Assembly (NCBI GenBank): GCA_964429385.1
Contig: CAYSBR010000006.1
Coordinates: 1-64,000 of the forward strand
Origin: UBA2377 sp964429385
Lineage (GTDB): Bacteria > Verrucomicrobiota > Verrucomicrobiia > Opitutales > Opitutaceae
DNA: 64,000 bases
Reading direction: 5' to 3'
This document shows positions 32,275 to 40,737 of this stretch, piece after piece. How positions within the stretch are numbered: the first letter of the stretch is position 1; every line of letters starts with the position of its first letter. The notes under the pieces are model-generated. The model searched no databases and was not told the origin of the DNA. It was given only the letters and a program-made list of their open reading frames with translations. Both the position numbers and the translations under genes were made by a program.

Positions 32275-34623
32275 TCAATGCACCGCGGTGGCCGCGGAAG
32301 CACATCCGGCCAGCAGGGTGGCGACCACCGCCAGATACGCCTGCTGATGCTGTGCCAGTTGAATCGGCCTGGGACGTTTGCCGTTCGCCATCTCGGTCAG
32401 CAAGCGAGACGCCGTCTGCGCGCCGGAAAACCTCTCCATGTTCAAGCCGCATTCCTCATTGACCGTATCCCGCAACAATCCCGCTATCTTGCCACCCCGG
32501 GTGTAATCCAACGCCACCATCGGTTTCTCCAAAGCGAGCGCCATGACCACGGAGTGAAATCTCATGGCAATGATCCCGTCCGCCTGTCTCAGCACCTCCA
32601 GCTCCCCGGCCGGACTGCGCCGCCGCCACTGGATTTTGGCCGCTAGGGTGGGAGTCCCGCTCAAAAGCCTGCGATAGAACCAGCGATCATCCCCGCCCAC
32701 CGCCAGCGTATGCATGCAAACCAAGGATATGTCCGCGTGTGCATCCAGTGTCTTGATCATGGCCAGCAGCTCCTGCTCGAACCGCTCTTTCAAAGCCCTG
32801 GCTTCCGCGGCGGGCATGTCCGCCGCGTAGGACTCCGGGTGCCAGTCACGCAACGCCAACGCCACCCTTGGCCGGGCAGGTCGAGCCGAGACCGCCGGCT
32901 CTCCCCGCCGGATTTGGCCCCAGAAAAAAGCCGGATCAATGGACGCTTGGGCATCTCCCCTCCCCATGCTTTTGGCCAGTCGCGCGGAATCCGTGTCCCG
33001 CAATATGCACCAGTCGCTGCCCAGCACCAATTGCCGGATGGCCCTGTACCGCGGCCCGGCGCCGAAGATCGGACCCAATCCGCAGCCCAGCAGGGCCGTG
33101 TTCGCGCCATGCCGTTTCGCGACCGACAGCAATCTGGCGAGATCAATCACTTCACGCACCGGCGTCATCAGCGGACCACCTGCGACCGCGACAACCCCGT
33201 AGCGGGCATTTCGGCAGCGCTCCGTCGCCGCAGCGAGGCTGATGACCTCTCCGATGCCCATCTCAGGCATTTGCCTGCATGTCTCGCGGGTTACATAGGG
33301 TTCAAGCGAGGCAACATCAATGGCCAGCGTCGGCTGAACCTGCCGGAGCAATCCGCACAGGCCGGCCAGGATGGCTTTGTCCCCCAGGGTTTCCGTGCCA
33401 TACCAGCCGCACAGCAACACTCGTTTGCTGCCGTTGCGTTCCGCTCGTCCCATCGTCCACGCCCGCGCGCCCATGACCGCGGTCCATTCTCCGGCGCGGC
33501 GGACCCGGTCGACGGAGCCTCGCACCAAGCCCTGACCACCCGCCGGCAGACGCCGCACCCACCGGCTCAGATAATTTTTCAGGAGCAGCCGCCGGCTGCC
33601 GATGCCTTCGTAATCATGCCGGCAACCCGGGCATTTGCTCGCGAGGACTTCCTCCTGTTTAGAGCGATTGCGCCAATAGAGCGCCTCCGCCGGTTCCACC
33701 CGCGCATCCCCCAGCTTGGGACTGGCCACCGCGCAATAGGCGAGATCGCCGCGAGGCCCCAGGGTGATGCCATGGTTCTTCCAAACGCAGCCGGCGGTTC
33801 GCGCCGCGCCATAAGCCAGTTGATCCCTCAGGCTGCGGTAGAAGGCCCGTCGAGCCGGCTCCTTTTCATACTCATGAATAAGCGTGTCCAGAAACGAGGC
33901 GACATGATACCTCGCGCCGTCTTCCAGGCCGAACGGTTCCTGCAAATCACCGGTATATAAGCGCTGATGCGGAATCCCCAGCCGGAAGCGCGCATAGATT
34001 CCGCGACCCCGGGCAAACTCCAGCACCTCCTCGACCCCATAGGCATTTTCCGCGATGATTGTGCATCCCAGCCGGCGTGAATCCACCCAGGGTGTCGTTT
34101 GCAGAAAATCAATGACCTGCAGGGCACTCTGGAAGTTGCCGACCGTGCCGCGCACCCGGTCATGTACCTCGCCGACTCCGTCCAGGGAAACCATGACATC
34201 AAGATGCTTGCCCGCCGCGCGGCAAATCCGGCCCAGCTCCTCGACGGCCTCAATGCAGCGGGGGGCGCGGATGGCGTTGGTGATGAGAGACACTCCGCTG
34301 AGCCGGGGCAATCGGTCGATCAGCACCGTGAGCAGTTCCCCCAGGTCCTTGCGCAGAGTCGGCTCACCGCCGTTTATCCCCACGTTCTCGATGCGCCGGA
34401 ACAGCGGATCGGCCAGCACCTGGCTTAGTTCCCCGGGACTCAGCTCATAATCCCGGCGCTGCTTCCAGATATGGCACATCTGGCACCGGGAATTGCAAAT
34501 GTCGTTGACGGGAAATTGCAATGCCGTGGGCAGCCGCATTCGCGGCTTTGCCGCCGCGTCGATCCATTCATGCCAGAATCGGGTAATACGGCTCATGCAG
34601 CGGGTTCCCCGGGGGTTCTTCAT
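32275..34623 (-). CDS. Fusion protein: radical SAM enzyme + polysaccharide pyruvyl transferase
   Basis: 782 residues in one frame. The N-terminal half is a radical SAM enzyme: C43, C47 and C50 (CNSRCQMC) hold the 4Fe-4S cluster, followed by VGINGGEPTL. Extra cysteines at 279, 297, 331 and 334 resemble a SPASM auxiliary-cluster region. From about residue 400 a polysaccharide pyruvyl transferase domain starts (RVLLCGWYGTETLGDKAI) and ends with IIAMRFHSVVMALALEKPMV. The latter adds pyruvate ketals to sugars from phosphoenolpyruvate. The start at 34623 overlaps the flippase stop (ATGA); the open frame further upstream is antisense noise. No frameshift or internal stop separates the halves. The radical SAM reaction is unknown. 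Confidence 0.88.
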   Translation of the reverse strand: MKNPRGTRCMSRITRFWHEWIDAAAKPRMRLPTALQFPVNDICNSRCQMCHIWKQRRDYELSPGELSQVLADPLFRRIENVGINGGEPTLRKDLGELLTVLIDRLPRLSGVSLITNAIRAPRCIEAVEELGRICRAAGKHLDVMVSLDGVGEVHDRVRGTVGNFQSALQVIDFLQTTPWVDSRRLGCTIIAENAYGVEEVLEFARGRGIYARFRLGIPHQRLYTGDLQEPFGLEDGARYHVASFLDTLIHEYEKEPARRAFYRSLRDQLAYGAARTAGCVWKNHGITLGPRGDLAYCAVASPKLGDARVEPAEALYWRNRSKQEEVLASKCPGCRHDYEGIGSRRLLLKNYLSRWVRRLPAGGQGLVRGSVDRVRRAGEWTAVMGARAWTMGRAERNGSKRVLLCGWYGTETLGDKAILAGLCGLLRQVQPTLAIDVASLEPYVTRETCRQMPEMGIGEVISLAAATERCRNARYGVVAVAGGPLMTPVREVIDLARLLSVAKRHGANTALLGCGLGPIFGAGPRYRAIRQLVLGSDWCILRDTDSARLAKSMGRGDAQASIDPAFFWGQIRRGEPAVSARPARPRVALALRDWHPESYAADMPAAEARALKERFEQELLAMIKTLDAHADISLVCMHTLAVGGDDRWFYRRLLSGTPTLAAKIQWRRRSPAGELEVLRQADGIIAMRFHSVVMALALEKPMVALDYTRGGKIAGLLRDTVNEECGLNMERFSGAQTASRLLTEMANGKRPRPIQLAQHQQAYLAVVATLLAGCASAATAVH

Positions 34624-35960
34624 CCGTTCAGCCCCCAGCTTGGACGGCACAGCGCCCTCACCTGCGCCCGCCCCAGCTCCCGGGCCGGCGCATAGAGCAG
34701 CGTGCTGCCGACCGCCGCCAAGGCATGAGACAGAACCGTCGCCGCCGCCGCGCCTTCGGCCCCCCAGAGCGGGATGAAGACCAAGTTGAGCACCACATTC
34801 AGCGCCCCGCCGCCCAACGCCGTGCACATGGCGAACTTGGTCCAGCCGTTGATGATCAACACCCGGCCCCGGGCCACGCTGACGCAGACAAACAGCACCG
34901 TGACCAAGTGTATGCGGGCGATGGTTCCGGCGGCGGCGAACGCCTCGCCAAAGATCACCTTGAGCAACCACGGCGCCAGTATGATCCCCGCAATGGCCAG
35001 CAGATAGCCCCAGCCGGCGCTCACGCGAAAATACCGCTCGATTACCCGGGAGAAATTACGCGGATGCACCGCCTCCGCGGTCAATTTCGCCATGTAACTC
35101 GCGCCTGCCAGGTAAGGAATGGCATAGGCGATTTCGCTTAACCGGGAGGCGGCTGAATATAAACCCACCGCCGCATCGTCCGCCAGCCACTTCAACATGA
35201 TCAAGTCTGTCTTCATGTAGACGGTCGCCGCCAGCGCTCCCACCAGAAGCGGCCAGGATTCCGCCAGGATTTTCCGGCCCATCGCGAAGGAATGGGTGAA
35301 ATGCACGCGCCCGCCTTTGCTGAACATCGCCCAGCCGGTCAACAGGCCGCCTGCGGCCATTTCGAGCAAACTGGCCCACGCCAAGGCTTCAACCGGGGCT
35401 TTGGCCGCGATGAGCCACCAACGCAGAACAGCCGAGGCTACACACGCCACCAAGTTCCAAAATACCGCAATCCGGGACCTTGTCTGCGCTTGAAACCAAA
35501 AAAGGGGAACCCCCAGAGCCGGCGCCAGTGCGCTCAGTGCGAATATTCGGATCAAAGCCGTCTGGACCGACTCGCCCTCTCCGAGCCAGCCGGCGGATGC
35601 GGCCAGTCCCAAGGCCAGCACCAGACCCGTCACCCAGCGGTAAACCAGGACGGTGCCCATTATCACTGCGGCCTGAGCGGGCTGCTTGACCAATTCACGG
35701 ACGGCTATGCCGTCAAATCCCAGTTGGGCGACGGCAACCCCGAATGCCGCCACGGCACCAGCATAATTTAGCCAGCCATAAACCTCCGCGCCCAAATATC
35801 GGGCAGTCAATCCGGCCATGACGACGCCAACCACCATGCGGATGGCTCGATCCGCCAGCATGGTCAGAAAATCGCGGCCATTTTCACTCGTCGCCACGGA
35901 AACCAGCCGGCGAAAAATCAAGCGAGGGCCACTGAAGGTGGCTGAATCAGGGTCCGTCAT
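34620..35960 (-). CDS. Wzx-type polysaccharide flippase
   Basis: 446 residues with about twelve to fourteen predicted membrane helices and the family start DRAIRMVVGVVMAGLTARYLGAEVYGWLNYA. Later signature-like blocks include GFDGIAVRELVKQP, YMKTDLIMLKWLADDAAVGLY and a glycine-rich mid helix. It belongs to the MATE/MVF-like oligosaccharide flippases that turn undecaprenyl-linked repeat units to the periplasm for the Wzy/WaaL enzyme. It is the first gene of the minus-strand operon; 236 bases upstream are non-coding apart from a gene fragment. Confidence 0.92.
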   Translation of the reverse strand: MTDPDSATFSGPRLIFRRLVSVATSENGRDFLTMLADRAIRMVVGVVMAGLTARYLGAEVYGWLNYAGAVAAFGVAVAQLGFDGIAVRELVKQPAQAAVIMGTVLVYRWVTGLVLALGLAASAGWLGEGESVQTALIRIFALSALAPALGVPLFWFQAQTRSRIAVFWNLVACVASAVLRWWLIAAKAPVEALAWASLLEMAAGGLLTGWAMFSKGGRVHFTHSFAMGRKILAESWPLLVGALAATVYMKTDLIMLKWLADDAAVGLYSAASRLSEIAYAIPYLAGASYMAKLTAEAVHPRNFSRVIERYFRVSAGWGYLLAIAGIILAPWLLKVIFGEAFAAAGTIARIHLVTVLFVCVSVARGRVLIINGWTKFAMCTALGGGALNVVLNLVFIPLWGAEGAAAATVLSHALAAVGSTLLYAPARELGRAQVRALCRPSWGLNG

Positions 35961-36076
35961 CTATTGTCCCCCATACTTCCATAAGCCTCATCAAGGCGTC
36001 AACGCTTGGCCCGCGGCGACGCCACTATTGCCTGCCCCCGCTATCCGGTCGCGCCAGCCTCACCGCCCTTGAGTGC

Positions 36077-36158
36077 ATGAAACTCTCCATCGCCATCCCT
36101 GCCGCAACAAGGCCAGAACCATCCGCGCACTCGTCGAGGCCGTGCGCGCCGCCCCGGC
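36077..36158 (+). pseudogene. Truncated duplicate of the start of the GT2 gene at 36889
   Basis: The 82 bases from ATGAAACTCTCCATCG onward match the first 84 or so bases of the gene at 36889-37578, including ATCCGCGC-x-CTCGTCGAGG. They differ by a few substitutions and a small internal deletion that breaks the frame. Nothing homologous follows. The fragment and the intact copy flank the toxin-antitoxin cassette as direct repeats about 730 bases apart. Confidence 0.85.
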
Positions 36159-36161
36159 AGC

Positions 36162-36167
36162 TTGACA
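36162..36167 (+). promoter_or_regulatory. Consensus -35 box before toxin-antitoxin cassette
   Basis: A perfect TTGACA begins four bases after the end of the duplicated GT2 fragment. A -10 partner is weak (TACAGC at 36183-36188, 15-base spacer). The promoter is tentative. Confidence 0.3.
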
Positions 36168-36196
36168 GCCCCGCCGGCGTCATACAGCGGTAATAC

Positions 36197-36415
36197 ATGC
36201 CCGTGACGACCATTCGCCTCTCGGCGCCGGAGAAGCGCCGCTTTACCGCCGAGGCCCGCCGTCGCGGCCTGAGCCTCTCTGAATACCTGCGCCAGTCCGC
36301 GCATGCCGGAAGCCGCCGAACCGACTGGCAGACATTTTTTGCCGAAACCCCGGCAGTGACCCTGCCGAAGGGAGCCGCAAGCGATCTGTCGTCCCGTGAA
36401 GGCTTCTCGCATTGA
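36197..36415 (+). CDS. Ribbon-helix-helix antitoxin
   Basis: 72 residues. The start VTTIRLSAPEKRRFTAEARR and GLSLSEYLRQSA fit a ribbon-helix-helix DNA-binding domain, in which the strand TTIRLS pairs in a dimer. The last 30 residues would wrap the toxin. Its end overlaps the following PIN gene by 20 bases. The cassette interrupts the polysaccharide locus. Confidence 0.78.
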   Translation: MPVTTIRLSAPEKRRFTAEARRRGLSLSEYLRQSAHAGSRRTDWQTFFAETPAVTLPKGAASDLSSREGFSH

Positions 36416-36827
36416 CTACCTGATTGATGCCGGGCCGCTGGTCGGCGCCTTCTGGCCGGCTGACCAATGGCACCACTGGAGCCGGCAAACTTTGGGCTCG
36501 GTCAGACGGGAGGTTTTCACCACGGAATCGGTCTTCGCCGAGGCCGCCTACCACCTCAAGACGCACCCGCCCGCGCTATTCCAACTCTTGGCGGCCCTGG
36601 AGTCAGGCTTGGTGGAGTTTTTGCCTATTCATCAATCGGACAGCAGACGGGCTGCGGAGATCATCCATGCCTACCCACGCCAAGGTGACTGGAGCGACGC
36701 TTCGCTCCTCATACTCTCCGAACGCCACCCCAAAGCACGTCTCATCACCACCGACCGGCGCGATTTCACGATTTACCGCCGCCGCGATGGCAACCCCGTG
36801 CCCTGCATCCTTCCTCCGACCGATTGA
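36396..36827 (+). CDS. PIN-domain toxin (VapC-like)
   Basis: 143 residues with PIN active-site acids D11 (YLIDAGPLVGAF), E44 (TTESVFAEAAYHL, about residues 42-54), D101 (GDWSDASLLIL) and D120 or D124 (ITTDRRDFTIY). Such proteins cut RNA; VapC toxins often target tRNA or rRNA. Translation likely begins at a GTG at 36396, inside the antitoxin gene. It ends 61 bases before the intact GT2 gene. Confidence 0.85.
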   Translation: MKASRIDYLIDAGPLVGAFWPADQWHHWSRQTLGSVRREVFTTESVFAEAAYHLKTHPPALFQLLAALESGLVEFLPIHQSDSRRAAEIIHAYPRQGDWSDASLLILSERHPKARLITTDRRDFTIYRRRDGNPVPCILPPTD

Positions 36828-36888
36828 TATTGGCGTCGCGCCCTCCTAGGCTTTCCGCCCTTCCGTCCTCAGTCTTTCCGCCTTTTCC

Positions 36889-37578
36889 ATGAAACTCTCC
36901 ATCGTCATCCCCTGCTACAACGAGGCCAAGACCATCCGCGCGCTCGTCGAGGCCGTGCGGGCCGCGCCCGTCGCCGACAAGGAGATCATCATCGTGGACG
37001 ACTGTTCGCGTGACGGCACGCGCGACCTGCTCCGCACGCAGATCGCCCCGCTGGTGCACCAGATCATCTACCACGAGGAGAACCAGGGCAAGGGCGCGGC
37101 GCTGCGCACCGGGTTTGCCGCCGCCACCGGCGACGCCGTCATCGTGCAGGACGCCGACCTCGAATACGACCCGCAGGAATACCCCCGGCTGCTCAAGCCC
37201 ATCCTCGACGGCAAGGCCGATGTGGTCTTCGGCTCCCGCTTCATGGGCGGGGAAGCCCACCGCGTGGTTTATTTCTGGCACATGCTGGGCAACAAGTTCC
37301 TGACGCTGCTCTCCAACATGTTCACCAACATCAATCTCACGGACATGGAAACCTGCTACAAGGTCTTTCGCCGCGAGGTGCTGCGGCAGATCACCATCGA
37401 GGAAAACCGTTTCGGCTTCGAGCCGGAGATCACCGCCAAGGTCGCCAAACTCAAGGACTGCCGCATCTACGAAGTCGGCATCAGCTACTACGGCCGTACC
37501 TACGCCGAAGGGAAAAAGATCGGTTGGCGCGACGGCTTTCGCGCCCTCTGGGCCATCGTGAAATACAACCTGCGCTGA
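36889..37578 (+). CDS. Glycosyltransferase family 2, DPM1-like
   Basis: 229 residues, close to the dolichyl- or undecaprenyl-phosphate mannosyltransferase group. LSIVIPCYNEAKTIRALVEA, EIIIVDDCSRDGTRDLL, NQGKGAALRTGFAAATGD, VQDADLEYDPQEYP (DxD), FGSRF and TDMETCYKVFRREVL are present. No C-terminal membrane segments occur, so it is the soluble short type. Its 5' end has been copied to 36077-36158. It likely charges a lipid carrier that the GT39-like membrane enzymes downstream use at the periplasmic side. Confidence 0.92.
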   Translation: MKLSIVIPCYNEAKTIRALVEAVRAAPVADKEIIIVDDCSRDGTRDLLRTQIAPLVHQIIYHEENQGKGAALRTGFAAATGDAVIVQDADLEYDPQEYPRLLKPILDGKADVVFGSRFMGGEAHRVVYFWHMLGNKFLTLLSNMFTNINLTDMETCYKVFRREVLRQITIEENRFGFEPEITAKVAKLKDCRIYEVGISYYGRTYAEGKKIGWRDGFRALWAIVKYNLR

Positions 37579-37597
37579 GCGCGTAGCCCTTCCGGGC

Positions 37598-37620
37598 AGT
37601 GTCACGCAATGCGTAACACT
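37598..37620. repeat. Repeat family A, copy 2
   Basis: Arms AGTGTCACGCA and TGCGTAACACT around one central base, with one mismatch. It lies 20 bases after the stop of the GT2 gene. It is nearly identical to the perfect palindrome at 1365-1389. Both copies sit just after a gene's 3' end. Confidence 0.8.
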
Positions 37621-37740
37621 CGGCTTCCACAAACCGGTGCCAGCAGGCGCGGCGAGGGACCGCCACGCCCAGCCCGTGCACTCACCTTGTGCTCGCTCTG
37701 CAGGTGAGGTCTCCCATAGTCCTCCATCTGCCAGCCCACC

Positions 37741-38685
37741 ATGCCTTCCACCCCGCTCATCACGGTCGTCATGCCCGTCTTCAACGAAGAAGCCGTGCTG
37801 CCGCAAACCTTCGATCGGCTGACCAGGCTGTTTGACGCCCACCCGCAATTCCAGTGGCGCGCGCTCCTCGTCAACGATGGCAGCCGGGACCGCAGCGGCG
37901 CACTCCTGCAGGCCCAAGCCACGACCGACCCACGTTTCCAGACGATCGAGCTCACCCGCAATTTCGGTTTTCAGGCCGCGCTGGCCGCCGGGCTCGCCGA
38001 GGCCGGGGAAGCCGATGCGGTCGTGACGATGGATGCCGATCTGCAGGACCCGCCTGAGCTCATCCCCGAATTGACGGCGGCCTGGCAGCAGGGCGCCGAT
38101 GTTGTGCTGGCCGTGCGACGCTCCCGCCAAGAGTCCGGTCCTCGCCGATGGGGCATGGATTTGTTTCATCGTCTGTTTGGATCCCTCAGCGACCTTCCCC
38201 TCATCGAGCCCAACACCGGAACTTTCGGTCTGCTCAGCCGTGAAGCGGTCACCGCCTTCAACCAACTGCCCGAGCGCAACCGGTTCTTCCCCGGCCTGCG
38301 CGCGTGGATCGGATTTTCCGTCGCCCGGGTGCCCTACGACCGGCAGGAACGGGCCGCCGGCCAGCCCCAGCAGTCCCTGCGCCGCCTCGCGCGTTACGCC
38401 CTCGACGGGATCTTCAGTTTTTCGCACCTGCCCCTGCGGCTGCTGACCTATACGGGCATGGTCATCGCGGGCGCCGGGTTTGTAACCGGCCTGTTTTTCG
38501 TGCTGCGCCGCCTGCTCGGCTACGAGATCGCCTTCACCGGCTTCACCACCCTGGTCACCCTCGTGCTCTTCCTCGGCGGCGTGCAATTGATCGGCATCGG
38601 CGTGCTCGGCGAATACCTCGGCCGCATCTACGATGAGGTGAAACGCCGTCCGCTCTATATCGTGAAGCGTTCCGGGCGGATATGA
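37741..38685 (+). CDS. Glycosyltransferase family 2, GtrB/DPMS-like, membrane anchored
   Basis: 314 residues. GT-A part: LITVVMPVFNEEAVLPQTF, ALLVNDGSRDRSGALL, LTRNFGFQAALAAGL, VVTMDADLQDPPELIPEL (DAD and Q-D-P-P), RNRFFPGLRAWIGF. Two C-terminal membrane helices follow (GMVIAGAGFVTGLFFVL, about 238-254, and LVTLVLFLGGVQLIGIGVLG, about 272-291), then YLGRIYDEVKRRPLYIV, all typical of GtrB-type polyprenyl-phosphate glucosyl- or mannosyltransferases. Its stop overlaps the following gene (ATGA), a GT39/PMT-like enzyme that could use the lipid-linked sugar. Confidence 0.92.
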   Translation: MPSTPLITVVMPVFNEEAVLPQTFDRLTRLFDAHPQFQWRALLVNDGSRDRSGALLQAQATTDPRFQTIELTRNFGFQAALAAGLAEAGEADAVVTMDADLQDPPELIPELTAAWQQGADVVLAVRRSRQESGPRRWGMDLFHRLFGSLSDLPLIEPNTGTFGLLSREAVTAFNQLPERNRFFPGLRAWIGFSVARVPYDRQERAAGQPQQSLRRLARYALDGIFSFSHLPLRLLTYTGMVIAGAGFVTGLFFVLRRLLGYEIAFTGFTTLVTLVLFLGGVQLIGIGVLGEYLGRIYDEVKRRPLYIVKRSGRI

Positions 38686-40694
38686 CACCTCTTCGAGGAA
38701 AAGGCGTCCTCCTGCCGTGGCTCTTGCTGCTGGCCTTGGCCGCAGGCCATGCCCTCCTGGCCTGGTGCGCCACCTTGGAGAAGTCTCCCACTTTCGACGA
38801 ACCGGCCCACCTCACGGGCGGTTACACGTTCAACGCCCTCAATGACTATCGGATGCAGCCGGAGAACGGCCTGCTGCCGCAGCGGTGGCACGCGCTGCCG
38901 GCGGCGGTACGTGGGGTGAACTATCCCGATCTCGAAAACGCTGCCTGGCACCGCGCCGATGTCTGGAGAACCAGCTTCGCGCTGCTCTACCAGCAAGGGA
39001 ATGATGCGGATTGGCTAATCCGGAGCGCGCGAGCCATGAACACGCTCTTCGGCCTCGGCACCGTAGTGCTGGTCGGTGTGTGGGCCTGGCGGCTCTTCGG
39101 TCGGACGGGGGCGCTGGTCGCCGCGTTCTTCGCCGCCCTCTGCCCCACCCTCCTCGCCCACAGCGGGCTCGCGACCTCCGACATGGCGGCAACGTTTTTC
39201 TTCCTCGCCGCCACCAGTGCATGGTGGTGGCACCTGCATGATCGGCGGCCCGGCGTCCTGTTGCTCAGCCTTATCACCTTCGGACTGGCCTGTCTGGCGA
39301 AGTTCAGCGCCGTGCTGTTGCTACCAACCTTTGCATTGCTGGCTCTCGTGCGCGGTACACGGGCCGAGCCCATGGGCCTTGGCACCAAAAACATTTCGTC
39401 CGCGTTGGGCCGCTGGGGTTTCCTCACCGGTTCAGGACTGCTCCATGGGCTGGCGGCCGTTGCCATTATCTGGGCGGCCTTTGGCTTCCGCTACGCCGCC
39501 CTCAACCCTACGCTGCCCGGAGGAGAGCTTTATATGCCTTGGGATAAGCTTCTGGAAATCGGCGGACTCAAGGCTGCGGTCATTCAATGGTGCCGCGACT
39601 GGCAACTTCTGCCGGAAGGCTTCCTCTACGGCTTCGCCTACGTGCTGAAGCATTCCGAGGCACGCTCCGCGTTTCTGGATGGGGAATACTCCATCTATGG
39701 CTGGGTCAGTTTTTTTCCGAAAACATTTCTCTACAAAACCCCGCCAGCCCTGCTCGGCGCGCTGCTGCTGACCTGCGGAGGGCTCCTGTTCCTTGGCCGC
39801 AAGGAGGGCGCGGATTTCCTAAAGCGGCTGGGTTACCGCACCGCCCCCTTGCTCGTTTTTTTCATCCTCTACTGGGCGGTCTCGCTCACCTCCCATCTCA
39901 ACATCGGACATCGGCATATCCTGTCCACCTACCCCGCCCTTTATATCCTGACCGGAGCGCTGGGCTGGATGGCCGTACACGCTTGGCAAGGCGCTCGAAC
40001 CGCACGAGTGGCCGCCTGCTGCGGCATCGCCGGTCTGCTGGGCTGGCATGCCGCGACCGCCGCCTGGATTCACCCGCACCACCTTGCCTACTTCAGCCCA
40101 TTGGCCGGCGGGCCAACCCAAGGCCATCACCACCTCGTGGACAGCTCGCTGGACTGGGGACAGGATTTGCCGGGATTGAAACGCTGGCTCGACGAAAACC
40201 GCCAGCCGGAGGAGCCCGTTTATCTTTCCTATTTCGGCATGGCCGATCCGAACCATTACGGCATTCATGCCAATCCGCTGCCTTCGTATCCGGCTTTTTA
40301 CCCCCAAGGTAATAGCCAGCCCTTAAAGCCGGGACTTTACGCCGTCAGTGCCACCATGCTCGTGCAGGCTTATACCCCGCTCAAGGGATACTGGAGCTCC
40401 AACTGGGAAGACCAATTTCAGCAATTGAGAGCAATCGAGAGCATTTTGCTGGAGGCTTCTTCGCCTCCACCCGACTCCGGCCTTACCGCCGAGCAATGGA
40501 CAGAAGCCCGTTCCCGCTATGAATCTCTCCGTTTTGCCCGACTCTGTTTCTATCTGCGCGGAAAGCCGCCGGAGAATCAGGCGGGATACTCCATTTTTAT
40601 TTTCCGCCTGACTCAGGCCGAAATCACCGCCGTCACCGGCGATCTTCACACACTCACAGAAGCCATTGAGCATCTGGCCTCCGCAAAACGATGA
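38682..40694 (+). CDS. GT39/PMT-like membrane glycosyltransferase
   Basis: 670 residues with about ten membrane helices. The first periplasmic loop carries KSPTFDEPAHLTGGY; an acidic D-E pair at this place is the catalytic and metal site in PMT/ArnT enzymes. Later helices include LFGLGTVVLVGVWAWRLFG and TSDMAATFFFLAATSAWWW. A second loop has HLNIGHRHILSTYPALY. The C-terminal 200 residues are extracytoplasmic with VDSSLDWGQDLPGLKRWLD. It likely moves a sugar from a polyprenyl phosphate onto a glycan or protein, supplied by the coupled GtrB-like enzyme. Acceptor unknown. Confidence 0.85.
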   Translation: MTPLRGKGVLLPWLLLLALAAGHALLAWCATLEKSPTFDEPAHLTGGYTFNALNDYRMQPENGLLPQRWHALPAAVRGVNYPDLENAAWHRADVWRTSFALLYQQGNDADWLIRSARAMNTLFGLGTVVLVGVWAWRLFGRTGALVAAFFAALCPTLLAHSGLATSDMAATFFFLAATSAWWWHLHDRRPGVLLLSLITFGLACLAKFSAVLLLPTFALLALVRGTRAEPMGLGTKNISSALGRWGFLTGSGLLHGLAAVAIIWAAFGFRYAALNPTLPGGELYMPWDKLLEIGGLKAAVIQWCRDWQLLPEGFLYGFAYVLKHSEARSAFLDGEYSIYGWVSFFPKTFLYKTPPALLGALLLTCGGLLFLGRKEGADFLKRLGYRTAPLLVFFILYWAVSLTSHLNIGHRHILSTYPALYILTGALGWMAVHAWQGARTARVAACCGIAGLLGWHAATAAWIHPHHLAYFSPLAGGPTQGHHHLVDSSLDWGQDLPGLKRWLDENRQPEEPVYLSYFGMADPNHYGIHANPLPSYPAFYPQGNSQPLKPGLYAVSATMLVQAYTPLKGYWSSNWEDQFQQLRAIESILLEASSPPPDSGLTAEQWTEARSRYESLRFARLCFYLRGKPPENQAGYSIFIFRLTQAEITAVTGDLHTLTEAIEHLASAKR

Positions 40695-40737
40695 TGACCC
40701 GGCTTCAACCGGAGACCATCGTCATCAGCCGAGGAAA

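Noticed and set aside
34624..34971. Further 116-codon N-terminal extension of the radical SAM fusion
   Set aside because: It is antisense-frame noise inside the flippase gene; the ATG at 34623 couples to the flippase stop.
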